Assembly (NCBI RefSeq): GCF_037102585.1
Contig: NW_027043820.1
Location: forward strand, 2,328,501-2,392,500
Direction of reading: 5' to 3'
Source: Saccharomycopsis crataegensis
Taxonomy: Eukaryota > Ascomycota > Saccharomycetes > Ascoideales > Saccharomycopsidaceae
DNA length: 64,000 bases
The notes under the pieces: model-generated
The model's database searches: none
Told to the model about the DNA's origin: nothing
Seen by the model: only the letters and a program-made list of their open reading frames with translations
Position numbers and translations under genes: made by a program
Part shown: piece after piece, positions 1 to 9,521 of the stretch
Layout of the letters: every line of letters begins with the position of its first letter
Position numbering within the stretch: position 1 is the first letter of the stretch

Positions 1-124
1 GGTAATACGGTTTTGTTATTCACGAGGAATCTAATATTTGTTGGTTGATTCATTGGTTTTAACTAAGTCAATTGAATCTTCAACATTCTTCACCCATAAT
101 TTGTCCGTCCATGTTTCTACGAAT

Positions 125-237
125 TGTTGGTGCGCATCAGACCGATCACAATAAAGCCAATTATCCGGTATGCATCAGATTGATCACAATAGGGCCAGTT
201 GTTGGTATGCATCAATTAATTATAATAGGCATGATCA
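125..237. repeat. three imperfect ~38-bp direct repeats
   Basis: Three tandem units share the core GGT(G/A)(C/T)GCATCA followed by GATCACAATA(A/G). The cores start at 129, 167 and 204, so the period is 38 then 37 bp. The third unit is the most diverged. They sit at the left end of the probable LTR and may be its upstream control repeats. Confidence 0.6.
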
Positions 238-422
238 CACCACTTTTCTTCCAGGGTGCAGGCTTATTTTCTGTTTATTTCAACAAAAATATATATGCAT
301 TGATACAAAGAGAATTGCTCTACTCTTTTTTCCCAATCATCAGTTGTGATCTTTCAGGTGTGTATGTATATGCGGAAATTAAGCCTGAACCCCTCAGTAG
401 TGAATGCAACTACATACCAACA
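125..422. mobile_element. probable solo LTR relic (Ty1/copia-like ends)
   Basis: The segment begins TGTTGG and ends CCAACA, the terminal signature of many yeast Ty1/copia LTRs. Inside lie short direct repeats near the left end, as in U3 regions, and a TATATA stretch near 290, as in an LTR promoter. No internal element genes lie beside it, so it would be a solo LTR. I see no matching target-site duplication (left flank CGAAT, right flank ACGCC), which suggests an old or rearranged copy. An alternative left end at 200 gives a better 10-bp terminal inverted repeat (TGTTGGTATG / CATACCAACA). The family is inferred from the ends only. Confidence 0.35.
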
Positions 423-1063
423 ACGCCAGGCGTAGATGGGCCTCGCTCAAAAAAAAAATAATCCAATTATAGTTTTCACAGATCAATAAATCTTAATATA
501 AATTGGATTTATTAAAAATGGATGATGTTATGTAATATAAACAGTAGGAGGGACAAGAATATTTTTCTTTACCTCTCTTCCACATTGTACATCCTACACA
601 AGTATGCAACAATTAAATTGACTATTTGCATCCCAATGTAAGTGGTATTAATTTCTTAGATATCTGGAACTTTGACTAAAACGAGAACAAATTAAGTGTC
701 GTCACTCTCGCTATATACTATAACTTCTCACCATTTTGCTAGGAGGGGGCGCAGAAATTGATAATGAGAAAAGTAACGGATGCTCCATAAATACATAATA
801 TACTGAAGAATTATTTAATATCGAAAAAGACACGAATACCATATTTTTTGATCAAAATAAGTAAATAGACTGCAATATTATAAGTTTTTCTTTTCGGCTT
901 CGATGATGTAATGAAGGCCAGAGGACTGCATGAATTATCATGAATACTTGCAACGGTGAGTAGGTGTGAAAAACCAAAAACATCAGCCTTCGTATTCATA
1001 CGAAAAAAAAAATCTTTCGAAAATACCAAACAAGTACTCACATCTATTTTTTTTTTCAATGCG
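423..1063. other. intergenic, no gene seen
   Basis: AT-rich sequence between the LTR relic and the 3' end of the dynein-chain gene. Open frames here are short and of low complexity, and I see no RNA gene signature. Confidence 0.5.
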
Positions 1064-2272
1064 CTATATCTCTTTATTCTTCAACTTCAAAGTTTCAAAA
1101 AAGTCACGAACTTTCAGACTATCCTCCTTTGCGCTTCTATACTCCTGAGTTAATTTATCAATTGTCCTGTTTTCGTTCTTGAGGTTTGGAGAAGCACTGT
1201 AATTCAAACGTAAAAAATCATTCAACGATAGTGTATCCACTGATGTATCAATAACCTTATCTTCCCTGTTATCGAAAAGTTTCGACTCAGAATTGACGGG
1301 ACCATTTTTTGCAAAATTTGTCTTGTATTTTTCTAAGATGATCAGATCTTTCCCATCTATCAAATTTTGCCAAGCAGTAGCAAACTCAGCTATATCAAAC
1401 TCTTCATCCAGAACCAGAATTTTTCCAACAGAGTCGTACCCAAGAGGAATGACTAGCTGATCGAAACTGACTGCATTCGGTACGACTTTATTATCCTTAT
1501 TATCCCCTCCACTCAGAAAATCACAACTCAAGGATAGTCCCATAACTCCCAACAAAATTTTGTCATCTTTTGACTGGTTTTCCTTCGCAAAAACAATCGA
1601 ACCCCCATGTTTGAGAGCCACCACTCTAAGTGCTTGTTGAGCATATTCAAAATCCCCTTTGATTCCATCATGGCTCAATTCTGAAGCCCCTACTATATAT
1701 AGAAGGATCTTACATCCCAAAAGATGGTCACATTCGAACTCTTTAAGAACAATATTGGGGGCCATCGAGATATTCGATCCCAAAAACTTAAGTGAATTAA
1801 TCTTGAACTGCTCTAGTAATTTAGTGTTCAATTTCTCACCTTCTTCAGTATTGCCAAAAGTTTTATCAAAAATACTGATCCACTTGGCCAAAAAACCAAT
1901 CCAAGATGAAGCACTATGACAATTGAGAACCGGGATCATCAAAACATCATCCATCCTGAACTTGCTCAAGACAAAAGTCTTCAACATTTCCACAAAATGA
2001 TTAACATTTCTTTCATTATCATAACCGGTATCGACCACAGTGTGAATATTCAATTTCAATACAAGTTCATCCTGTTGTGTATCCTTTATTTCTTGAAATA
2101 TGTAACCCCAACCGAAATCATTATTGGTTGATAACGACGTCACTCCAATCCTTTCCAAGAAACGCCGCTGATCTTTGATATTGGAGGTTATTAACACCAA
2201 GCACTTTGAACGCAATGATCTTCCAGCGACCTGTCTTCTGAGAATATTTTCCCAAATACCGTTCTGATTCAT
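1064..2272 (-). CDS. DYN3: dynein light intermediate chain-like protein
   Basis: 402 aa with an ATG start. The light intermediate chain binds the dynein heavy chain tail and helps move the spindle into the bud neck along cytoplasmic microtubules. The N-terminal strand KCLVLITSNIKDQRRFLERI resembles the fungal family start, where a strand is followed by SQREFL; as in fungal members the canonical GKS/T P-loop is degenerate. Around residues 270-295 the pattern VIPLGYDSVGKILVLDEEFD matches the family's IPxGWDSxxKIxVLxExFD block. The C-terminus is charged and helix-prone. The gene is divergent from the synaptojanin-type phosphatase with 238 bp between the start codons. I assign it on these two motifs; the rest is poorly conserved, so orthology to S. 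cerevisiae Dyn3 is likely but not certain. Confidence 0.65.
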   Translation of the reverse strand: MNQNGIWENILRRQVAGRSLRSKCLVLITSNIKDQRRFLERIGVTSLSTNNDFGWGYIFQEIKDTQQDELVLKLNIHTVVDTGYDNERNVNHFVEMLKTFVLSKFRMDDVLMIPVLNCHSASSWIGFLAKWISIFDKTFGNTEEGEKLNTKLLEQFKINSLKFLGSNISMAPNIVLKEFECDHLLGCKILLYIVGASELSHDGIKGDFEYAQQALRVVALKHGGSIVFAKENQSKDDKILLGVMGLSLSCDFLSGGDNKDNKVVPNAVSFDQLVIPLGYDSVGKILVLDEEFDIAEFATAWQNLIDGKDLIILEKYKTNFAKNGPVNSESKLFDNREDKVIDTSVDTLSLNDFLRLNYSASPNLKNENRTIDKLTQEYRSAKEDSLKVRDFFETLKLKNKEI

Positions 2273-2510
2273 AACTTATACTGCATTTAGTCCAGTTTCT
2301 CAATGATTATGGAAATTGGTGTTTATACTTCTACTATTTTCGAGCCCTTATTTGGTTAAGCAGCCCGTGGAGCGTGCTTTTTTTTGTTGTTGTAAGGAAA
2401 AATTCAGTGTAAAAACGTCTAAAGATTCATTTCCTTTTTAGATAACGATCAATTGGACCCCATCTCCATTGGAGTTAACAACTAAAAACAACAACAATAG
2501 ATTGCAATTA

Positions 2511-5500
2511 ATGAAACTCTATTGCGTGGAATCTCCTCGGACGCTTGTCCTTGTATCATCCACCCATACATTACTTTTCAAAGCAATTCATTCAGACACC
2601 AATAAACCTCGATGTGTCGTGGAATTGGTATCTAACGACAAATTGGACTTGAAGTTTTCAAAAAAGCTCTGTGCAACGGAAATCAGCGGATTTCTCGGAT
2701 TGATACATGTCGATGGACTAATTTTCTTAGTGACCATAACCAGAAAACAGGAGGTTGCCAAACCTTTTGAAGACCAACTGGTGAATAAGATCATCAATGT
2801 GGAATTCTTTTGTCTAAATATTAATAAGTGGGATGATTTTCTTTATAGATTGACCGATACGAATGCTGCAAATGGGATTTCTGGTGATACAACTGATAAC
2901 TCCTTCATGGGTCAGTTTGATGATACCAATAACCCTGCGTCAGCCCACCCATGTTATGACTTGAAGAAGTTGTTAAGCGACGGTTCGTTTTGTTATTCCA
3001 CCGATTTTGATTTGACTAATAATTTGCAAACCAGAGGGGTTATCGATAACTCATTGATCATTGACACATACCAAGAGGATTACATGTGGAATAACTTCAT
3101 GATGGAAGAAATGATTCAATTCCGTAACAAGAGCAGCGCCGCAGATCAAACAATTCTTGATGATAATGGGTTTTTAACAACAGTGATTAGAGGCTTTGCT
3201 AAAACTAAACCAATTTCTGTATCTAATTCCAGGGCCAGTCTATCTCTTATTTCAAGACAATCTTGCAAGCGTGCGGGTACGAGATTCAATTCTCGCGGGG
3301 TCGATGATGATGGTAACGTGGCTAATTTTGTGGAAACCGAAGTTATTCTTAATATTTACGGGAAGATCGTTTGCTCATATAGTGAAATTCGTGGCTCCAT
3401 TCCTGTTTTTTGGGAACAAGATGCTTCGCAGTTGACGCTTGGGACTCCAAAAGTTCAAATCACTCGTTCAAAAGAGGCCACTAATCCGATTTTTGCTAAA
3501 CATTTCGACAATCTTATTGATAAATACGGAGCTATCCATGTGGTGAATCTTTTATCCAGAAAGGCTTCCGAAAGAGAATTATCCGATCGCTACAAATCTC
3601 ATATCCTTGATTATCAAAAGGCATCACATCATGAAAATAATCCATTGTTGACGGAATTTGACTTCCACCTTCAAACCAAAGGAGGAAACTACGCTGCTGC
3701 TAAAAACATTCTCAGATACCTCAATGAATCAATTGAAGATTTTGAGTATTTCAGTTATGACTATTCGCAAAAGCTGGTGCTCACCAAACAGACTGGGATT
3801 TTCCGGACCAATTGTTTGGATTGCTTAGATCGTACAAATGTCATTCAAACCATAACTTCCCTTAGTATATTCAAACTTATTTTCGCGGACTTCAACCTCT
3901 CTGATACTTCCTCGAGCCAAGATTTGAACATGACCCATGATATGCTCTGGGCCGATAATGGAGATCAAATCTCTCAAATTTATACCGGGACAAACGCTTT
4001 GAAGTCGTCATTCTCACGTAATGGTGGGAAAATGACTTTAGGGTTATTTTTATCTGATGCTACCAAATCTGTTACTAGAATGTATCAAAATAATTTTGTC
4101 GATCAGAAAAAACAAGTCACTATTGACACAATGCTTGGGAGATTGCCAGGTACTGCTTCATCTCCGGTCATATTGTACGATCCAGTTAATGAGAGAGTGG
4201 AAAAGAGCTTGAAAAAATTTGAGTCAAAATATGCTTCTGAACTGGTAAAAAGCATGTTCATTGGGACTTTTAACTTGAATGGTCATAATTTCACTAATCA
4301 AAATAGAAATGATCTTGAATCCTTGATTAGTTGGTTAGTTCCGGATAAAAACTATTTCTACAGTGAGCAACCAGACATTTATTGTCTTGGATTTCAAGAG
4401 GTGGTGGAATTAAATGCAACGTCGTTACTTAATGTTGATTATTCTAAATCCGCAATATGGCAAAAAACCATCAATGGGTTGCTCAATGCCAACGGGGACA
4501 CTTACACGTTGATCAGATCTGAACAAATGGCATCACTTTTCATTCTCTTCTTTGCGAAGAAATCTATTGCTGATAAGATCACTTCAGTGGAAGGATTTAG
4601 CAAAAAGACTGGTCTTGGCGGAATTGCTGGCAACAAGGGTGCAGTCGCTGTCCGGTTCAATGTTGGCGCCACTTCATTTTGTTGTATCAATTCTCATTTG
4701 GCTTCGGGATCAAACGCAGTGGCGGAACGTAATGCCGATTACGAATCTATCATGAATGGGATTTACTTCAGTAGAAAAGGTGGGAAAGTCAGTGATCATG
4801 ATAATATTCTTTGGTTTGGTGATTTGAATTATCGATTAACGAACATTACTGGTGAAGAGGTTCGTGGACAACTCAATATGAACGCTGGTGATAGTGATAT
4901 GAGTCAACTATTAATGCGTGACCAACTCTTACTAGAAATTCAAAGTAACAGAGCATTTAAAGGATTCAGTGAAGACGAAATCACATTCAGACCAACTTAC
5001 AAGTATGATAATTATACCAATGTGTACGATACTTCTGAAAAACAAAGAACTCCATCTTGGACTGATAGAATCTTGTTCAGGGGGAAAAGTTTGGTGCCAA
5101 TGAGAGACAGCTACGATTGTGCCCAGGAGGTGATGTTTTCTGACCACAAGCCGGTATATTGTTTATTTGAGGCCAATGTGACGTTTGTGGATGAGGCTTT
5201 AAAAAGAAAAATATATGACAAGCTTTATGAGCAATTCAAGAAAGAACTTCCACAAGACTCCAATAGTGGGTCTCTTTTGGATATAGTCAATGAGAAATCA
5301 CAGCGGAAAGCGCCATCTAGAGTGAATACATTAGAGTCGATTGAGAGTGGCTCAGAAATATCCTTGAGAACCCCACCTAGAGCAGGGACGCTTTTGGATA
5401 TTAATAGTGCTCCATTACAAAGTCGTTATGCTCCACCAACATCCTCAAAAAGCTTTATGAATAACCAAAATAGTAGCGCTCCTCAATTAGATTTGTTATC

Positions 5501-6197
5501 ACTTAATGATGATGACTCAAAGCCAAGTCCACCTTTACCAAGACGCCGTATGACCAATCCAATAGAAACCAATAATTCTGTGCTGCAATTGAACAATACT
5601 TCAAAAAAGACTAATGTTGCCACTCCACCACCACCTCCAACTTCTAGAAAAGCTGATGTTAAACTGGAGCCTGTTAACGATCAAGCAAATAGTGATGCAA
5701 TCAATAGTCATCCTCCGGGGTTCTCCAGTAGTGTGCTTCTACCAAAATCCAAGTCTAATGTTCAAAATAGACCACCTGTACCAACACCGCCTAATAAACC
5801 GCAAACCCTTGAATCAATGGCAAAGCAACTTGAGATAAATAAAAAGCAAGTGTCATCCCCAACCCCACCACCCACTGGTGTCGCTAGAAACCTCGCAGCA
5901 TCTCCACCACCAGTGCAGCCACGCACTGCTTCTTCTAGCACGGTTACCAATCTCAACCAAAATTCCAATGGTGCTGGTATGAGTCTCCCACCAGGATTCT
6001 CTACAACCTTGATCCCATCCAAGAAGCCTGCAGTAAGCACTCCAGTAACTACATCAAAGAAGTCTCCGGTACCAACTCCTACAACTCCTACTACTAAAAA
6101 ACCCCCAATTGTTCCAAAGAAACCCCAGAGTTTGGCAGGGGAACCAGTTAAAAAGGATCAGTCGATGAATGATTGGAAGCCATTGGTGCCAAAATGA
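2511..6197 (+). CDS. synaptojanin-like inositol polyphosphate 5-phosphatase (INP52/INP53 type)
   Basis: 1228 aa from the first in-frame ATG; the frame is open upstream only to a TTG at 2469. It has two enzyme domains and a tail. The N-terminal Sac domain carries RTNCLDCLDRTN from Arg432, giving an intact CX5R(T) site with catalytic Cys435. The 5-phosphatase domain (about 584-890) shows FNLNG, the GDLNYR motif near 770 and PSWTDR near 848. The tail from about 950 is rich in Pro and Ser with several PPPP and PxPPP stretches, likely SH3-binding. Such proteins remove phosphates from PI(3)P/PI(4)P and PI(4,5)P2 at the plasma membrane and endocytic sites. The intact Sac cysteine favours Inp52/Inp53 over Inp51, whose Sac site is degenerate. 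Which paralogue it is cannot be settled here. Confidence 0.93.
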   Translation: MKLYCVESPRTLVLVSSTHTLLFKAIHSDTNKPRCVVELVSNDKLDLKFSKKLCATEISGFLGLIHVDGLIFLVTITRKQEVAKPFEDQLVNKIINVEFFCLNINKWDDFLYRLTDTNAANGISGDTTDNSFMGQFDDTNNPASAHPCYDLKKLLSDGSFCYSTDFDLTNNLQTRGVIDNSLIIDTYQEDYMWNNFMMEEMIQFRNKSSAADQTILDDNGFLTTVIRGFAKTKPISVSNSRASLSLISRQSCKRAGTRFNSRGVDDDGNVANFVETEVILNIYGKIVCSYSEIRGSIPVFWEQDASQLTLGTPKVQITRSKEATNPIFAKHFDNLIDKYGAIHVVNLLSRKASERELSDRYKSHILDYQKASHHENNPLLTEFDFHLQTKGGNYAAAKNILRYLNESIEDFEYFSYDYSQKLVLTKQTGIFRTNCLDCLDRTNVIQTITSLSIFKLIFADFNLSDTSSSQDLNMTHDMLWADNGDQISQIYTGTNALKSSFSRNGGKMTLGLFLSDATKSVTRMYQNNFVDQKKQVTIDTMLGRLPGTASSPVILYDPVNERVEKSLKKFESKYASELVKSMFIGTFNLNGHNFTNQNRNDLESLISWLVPDKNYFYSEQPDIYCLGFQEVVELNATSLLNVDYSKSAIWQKTINGLLNANGDTYTLIRSEQMASLFILFFAKKSIADKITSVEGFSKKTGLGGIAGNKGAVAVRFNVGATSFCCINSHLASGSNAVAERNADYESIMNGIYFSRKGGKVSDHDNILWFGDLNYRLTNITGEEVRGQLNMNAGDSDMSQLLMRDQLLLEIQSNRAFKGFSEDEITFRPTYKYDNYTNVYDTSEKQRTPSWTDRILFRGKSLVPMRDSYDCAQEVMFSDHKPVYCLFEANVTFVDEALKRKIYDKLYEQFKKELPQDSNSGSLLDIVNEKSQRKAPSRVNTLESIESGSEISLRTPPRAGTLLDINSAPLQSRYAPPTSSKSFMNNQNSSAPQLDLLSLNDDDSKPSPPLPRRRMTNPIETNNSVLQLNNTSKKTNVATPPPPPTSRKADVKLEPVNDQANSDAINSHPPGFSSSVLLPKSKSNVQNRPPVPTPPNKPQTLESMAKQLEINKKQVSSPTPPPTGVARNLAASPPPVQPRTASSSTVTNLNQNSNGAGMSLPPGFSTTLIPSKKPAVSTPVTTSKKSPVPTPTTPTTKKPPIVPKKPQSLAGEPVKKDQSMNDWKPLVPK

Positions 6198-6901
6198 TCA
6201 TTTGAAATATAAACGGCACTGTATCCGTATAAATAGGACGATTTTTTTTTATAATAATAAGCATTTCAGGGGTCTAATGAACAAGCAAATAATTGAACCA
6301 GATGATATAATGATTCTGAAAGACGAAGGGCCCATGATAGAATTATAGTTTTGATCTCATTTTTTCTTTTTCTTTTTTTCCAAAGAAAAACTATTAGGTT
6401 TTCCATGCATTTTTCCATGTCATAGCATTTTCAGTATATGTGACTCAAATATTCTTATCTACGAATTTATTCAGTTTTTGTAATCTTCTCGCTCTATAAA
6501 TCTCATACCAAGAGAATATTTTACTTTTTTCAAGGTTGTCAATCTTAAGCTCTAGGTCTCCAACATACTGAAGTTGAAATACAAAAAGTCTATTAAATAT
6601 TGTTCGGTTATTAGATCGTGAAGCATTGATGCTTTTAGTAAACACAATATGTCATAAATTATATGGATTCCCATTACTGGTTGATGAAGCTTCGATCATC
6701 ACACGAATTCAGTAATTTCTTTGCGAATGACAAACGTTTTTCCTCGGGCAAAAAAAAAAAAATTAAAAAAAAAAATAAAACAATTCAGCCAGCCACAAAT
6801 ACCTACAAACTAAAAATCATACAAAAGAAAAATTATATTCAAAGGGAAAATACTAACACTAATACCAATAAACAAATTAATAGCATTTAGAAAAAAAAAG
6901 T
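6198..6901. other. intergenic between phosphatase and MAM3
   Basis: Terminator and promoter sequence. A TACTAAC heptamer at 6849-6855 lies just upstream of MAM3 but no donor site pairs with it. On the minus strand a 66-codon frame at 6445-6645 opens with GTG, has charged, protein-like composition and resembles nothing I know; I leave it uncalled. Confidence 0.5.
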
Positions 6902-8443
6902 ATGCCCAGGATATCTTTATCGTCATCGCAAAGACGAATTCAATCCTTGGTTCTTATCTGTTCTGTCTTGCCAAAACTTGTTATCGCTTTGCCGACTGCT
7001 CTTATAGACTCATGGAATGAATCGGATAGATTTCAGCTGACAAAAAATGCTCCAGTAATAGAGCAGCCGATCACGCTGGCCGAATGGTGGTCTGCTTTTA
7101 TCCTTTCAATGTTCTTGGTTGTATTAGGGGGGATTTTTGCCGGTTTAACCTTAGCGTTAATGGGACAAGATGAGGTGAATTTGAAGGTTATCGAAAGTTC
7201 TGGAGAACTACATGAACGTAAAGCCGCTAGAGTTGTTTTGCGCCTTCTCAATAGAAGTAAGCACTGGGTGCTTGTCACATTATTGCTATCTAATGTCATC
7301 ACCAACGAAACCTTGCCGATTATTTTGCATAAATGTACCGGCAGTGGGTTTTCTGCAGTATTGAGCTCTACTGTGGCGATTGTTGTCTTTGGTGAAGTTA
7401 TCCCTCAATCTTTATGCGCTAGATACGGCTTGGAAATCGGGTCATTCTTTGCTCCTTTTGTATTGGGATTGATGTATGTGCTATACCCAGTGGCCTACCC
7501 AACAGCATTATTATTGGATAAGGCCCTCGGGGAAGATCACGGAACTGTTTATAAAAAAGCTGGCCTTAAAACATTTGTGACGTTACATCAAACCATGGGG
7601 GTTGAAAGATTAAGTACCGATGAAGTCACGATTATTTCCTCGGTTTTGGATTTGAAAGAAAAGAAAGTGGGGGCAATCATGACCCCAATCGATGATGTTT
7701 TCACTTTATCTTCGGATAGCGTATTGGATGAAGCTATGGTTGCTAAAATTTTCAACAATGGGTTCAGTAGAATTCCAATACACATTCCCGGACAACCAAG
7801 AAATTTTATTGGGATGCTATTGGTGAGAATTTTGATTAATTATGATCCAGAAGACGCTTTGCCAGTTTCAGAATTCCCGTTGGCCACCTTGCCAGAGACC
7901 CCTCCAGATACCACTTGTTTGAATATTTTGAATTATTTCCAAGAAGGGAGGTCTCATATGGTTGTTGTCAGTGCTGAACCAGGGAGTGTGGAAGGAGCAA
8001 TTGGTATATTGACATTGGAAGATGTTATTGAAGAGTTAATTGGAGAAGAAATTGTGGATGAAAGTGATGTATTTATTGATATTCATAATGCTATTAAGAG
8101 AAAAAATCCAGGTCCATTGAGTAAGAAGCATGTCACCCAATATTTCCACCGTCTAGTTAACGATAGTTGGAAATTGACTAATGAGGACAATGAACATTTA
8201 GTATCTTTAAAGCCTGAGGGAGCCATAAATTACGGAAGCATTGTGCAAGAAAGTGATTTAGAACCGCATGACTCTCAAGCTTTGAAGCACACTGATAGTA
8301 ATCACATTGTTGTTACTAATGGGGAAGGGGATACTGCAGTGTTGGTGAAAAGACCAAAAGCCAAGATTCAACCAAAAAATTTAGCAAGCAATCCCCTTGG
8401 AACCTCAAAGACTTTTGTCACCATTAAAAGAGGTACGACATGA
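6902..8443 (+). CDS. MAM3: MAM3, CNNM/CorC-type membrane protein with CBS pair
   Basis: 513 aa, ATG start. A hydrophobic segment at about 12-33 looks like a signal peptide. A DUF21 membrane domain (about 45-215) follows with GGIFAGLTLALMGQDEVNLKV, the conserved TNETLPI motif and FGEVIPQS. A CBS pair spans roughly 250-390, with the IMTPIDDVF entry and the LTLEDVIEELIGEEIVDESD exit. These blocks match yeast Mam3, a vacuolar membrane protein affecting Mn2+ and Mg2+ handling and mitochondrial shape. The protein is shorter than S. cerevisiae Mam3 (706 aa), mainly because of a short C-terminal tail. It lies in tandem with the phosphatase gene upstream, with no visible functional link. Confidence 0.93.
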   Translation: MPRISLSSSQRRIQSLVLICSVLPKLVIALPTALIDSWNESDRFQLTKNAPVIEQPITLAEWWSAFILSMFLVVLGGIFAGLTLALMGQDEVNLKVIESSGELHERKAARVVLRLLNRSKHWVLVTLLLSNVITNETLPIILHKCTGSGFSAVLSSTVAIVVFGEVIPQSLCARYGLEIGSFFAPFVLGLMYVLYPVAYPTALLLDKALGEDHGTVYKKAGLKTFVTLHQTMGVERLSTDEVTIISSVLDLKEKKVGAIMTPIDDVFTLSSDSVLDEAMVAKIFNNGFSRIPIHIPGQPRNFIGMLLVRILINYDPEDALPVSEFPLATLPETPPDTTCLNILNYFQEGRSHMVVVSAEPGSVEGAIGILTLEDVIEELIGEEIVDESDVFIDIHNAIKRKNPGPLSKKHVTQYFHRLVNDSWKLTNEDNEHLVSLKPEGAINYGSIVQESDLEPHDSQALKHTDSNHIVVTNGEGDTAVLVKRPKAKIQPKNLASNPLGTSKTFVTIKRGTT

Positions 8444-9521
8444 TGGCGGCTATTTCATATATTATATAATTGGGTCCGGGATCATGGGATTGCTGTTTTT
8501 TTACCAAGCTGAGTTTCTAGTTGTGTTTACATTTCGCTATAAGGATGTTTTAATGTTTTAATTGAACTATATCTATTTATATTATTTTTTTGTTTCTTCT
8601 TTTTCTTTTTTCTTGCTTGTTCTGCTATTAACACGAGGCAACTCACATTATTGCAAATAACAGCAGCAATAGTCTTAGGGATATCATCATCAAGCAATTT
8701 GAATTTGTTTTATATATATATATATGTGTGGATGCTTATAGAACATGTAATATTATGCAATAATCAGCATATATGGCAGGGGATCCCCCTCTCGAGCCAG
8801 CGTGCCGCAGTGGAACGCAGTAAGCTGCACCAATCATGAGCCAGAAATCTCGACGTTTTTTTAGCTTCACAGAGTGACGCGCAACGCCAGAAGACCAAAA
8901 AAAAAAGGAGGCACTACTAGTGAGGGTCGAGAACGTCCTTGCAAAGGAAGATGTATATTGCAGAAACTCAGCAAAAAGAGCAGTCCAGACCGGTATCAAT
9001 GGGTATCTACAGGTGCTTGGACATAGAAAGATCAAAGTGCCTTTGAGACATTCCCAAGGCTGACTCAGAACGTTTCATCTTTGCCGATTGTTTCTCACAA
9101 GACACCCCTTTACACCCCTATTTCCGTACTAGAGGCCCTGGGGCAAACATGCCTAATCCTTATTTGTAGGCATTTCTGCCATTTTGAGTACCCAGGAATT
9201 GGGCTATTTTATAAAATAGCTTTGGAATTTTTTTTTTTTAATGGTTTTTGTCTATGTACAAACATATCTTTCAAAACATTAAATCAGACTCTATACTCCC
9301 AGATAGATCTATAACCGTGTAAATATATGTATATACATATATTTACGTTCCATTCCCTTTCTTCCCGATCTACTTTTCTTTCCTTTGAAGCCTGCGGTGT
9401 TTTGATTTGATCCCGTTGTCAACTACAAACGTCAACTAGGAAAACATTTATACAAAAAAATAACACTCTGGAATAGAAGGAAGCAAAACTCAGACGTCCA
9501 ATCATAATTAACCAATAACAA
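8444..9521. other. long intergenic region with palindromes and a GC-richer patch
   Basis: A (TA)n stretch lies near 8708. The patch 8760-9065 is less AT-rich than its surroundings and contains an ATG-initiated frame (8836-9063) interrupted once by TGA, of unknown meaning. Two perfect palindromes lie at 9203-9220 and 9319-9346. I tested the patch for a tRNA on the minus strand: an A-box-like word exists, but no T-arm or acceptor stem forms. Confidence 0.45.
9319..9346. repeat. 28-bp perfect palindrome
   Basis: The sequence from GTAAATATATG to CATATATTTAC reads identically on both strands over 28 bp. It lies about 175 bp upstream of the Skg6/Tos2-like start codon and includes TATA-like words, so it may be a TATA region or a dimeric factor site. 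In so AT-rich a sequence chance is possible. Confidence 0.8.

Noticed and set aside
6445-6645. 66-codon minus-strand frame with charged composition
   Set aside because: Opens with GTG, no recognisable family and no supporting splice signals; could not be supported as a gene.
6849-6901. TACTAAC before MAM3 suggesting a 5' intron
   Set aside because: No plausible donor upstream, and the ATG at 6902 gives a complete signal peptide and domain set.
8760-8850. Possible tRNA on the minus strand (A-box-like TGGTGCAGC, GGCTCGAGAGG as B box)
   Set aside because: The T-arm does not pair, no acceptor stem forms and the B box deviates from GGTTCGANNCC.
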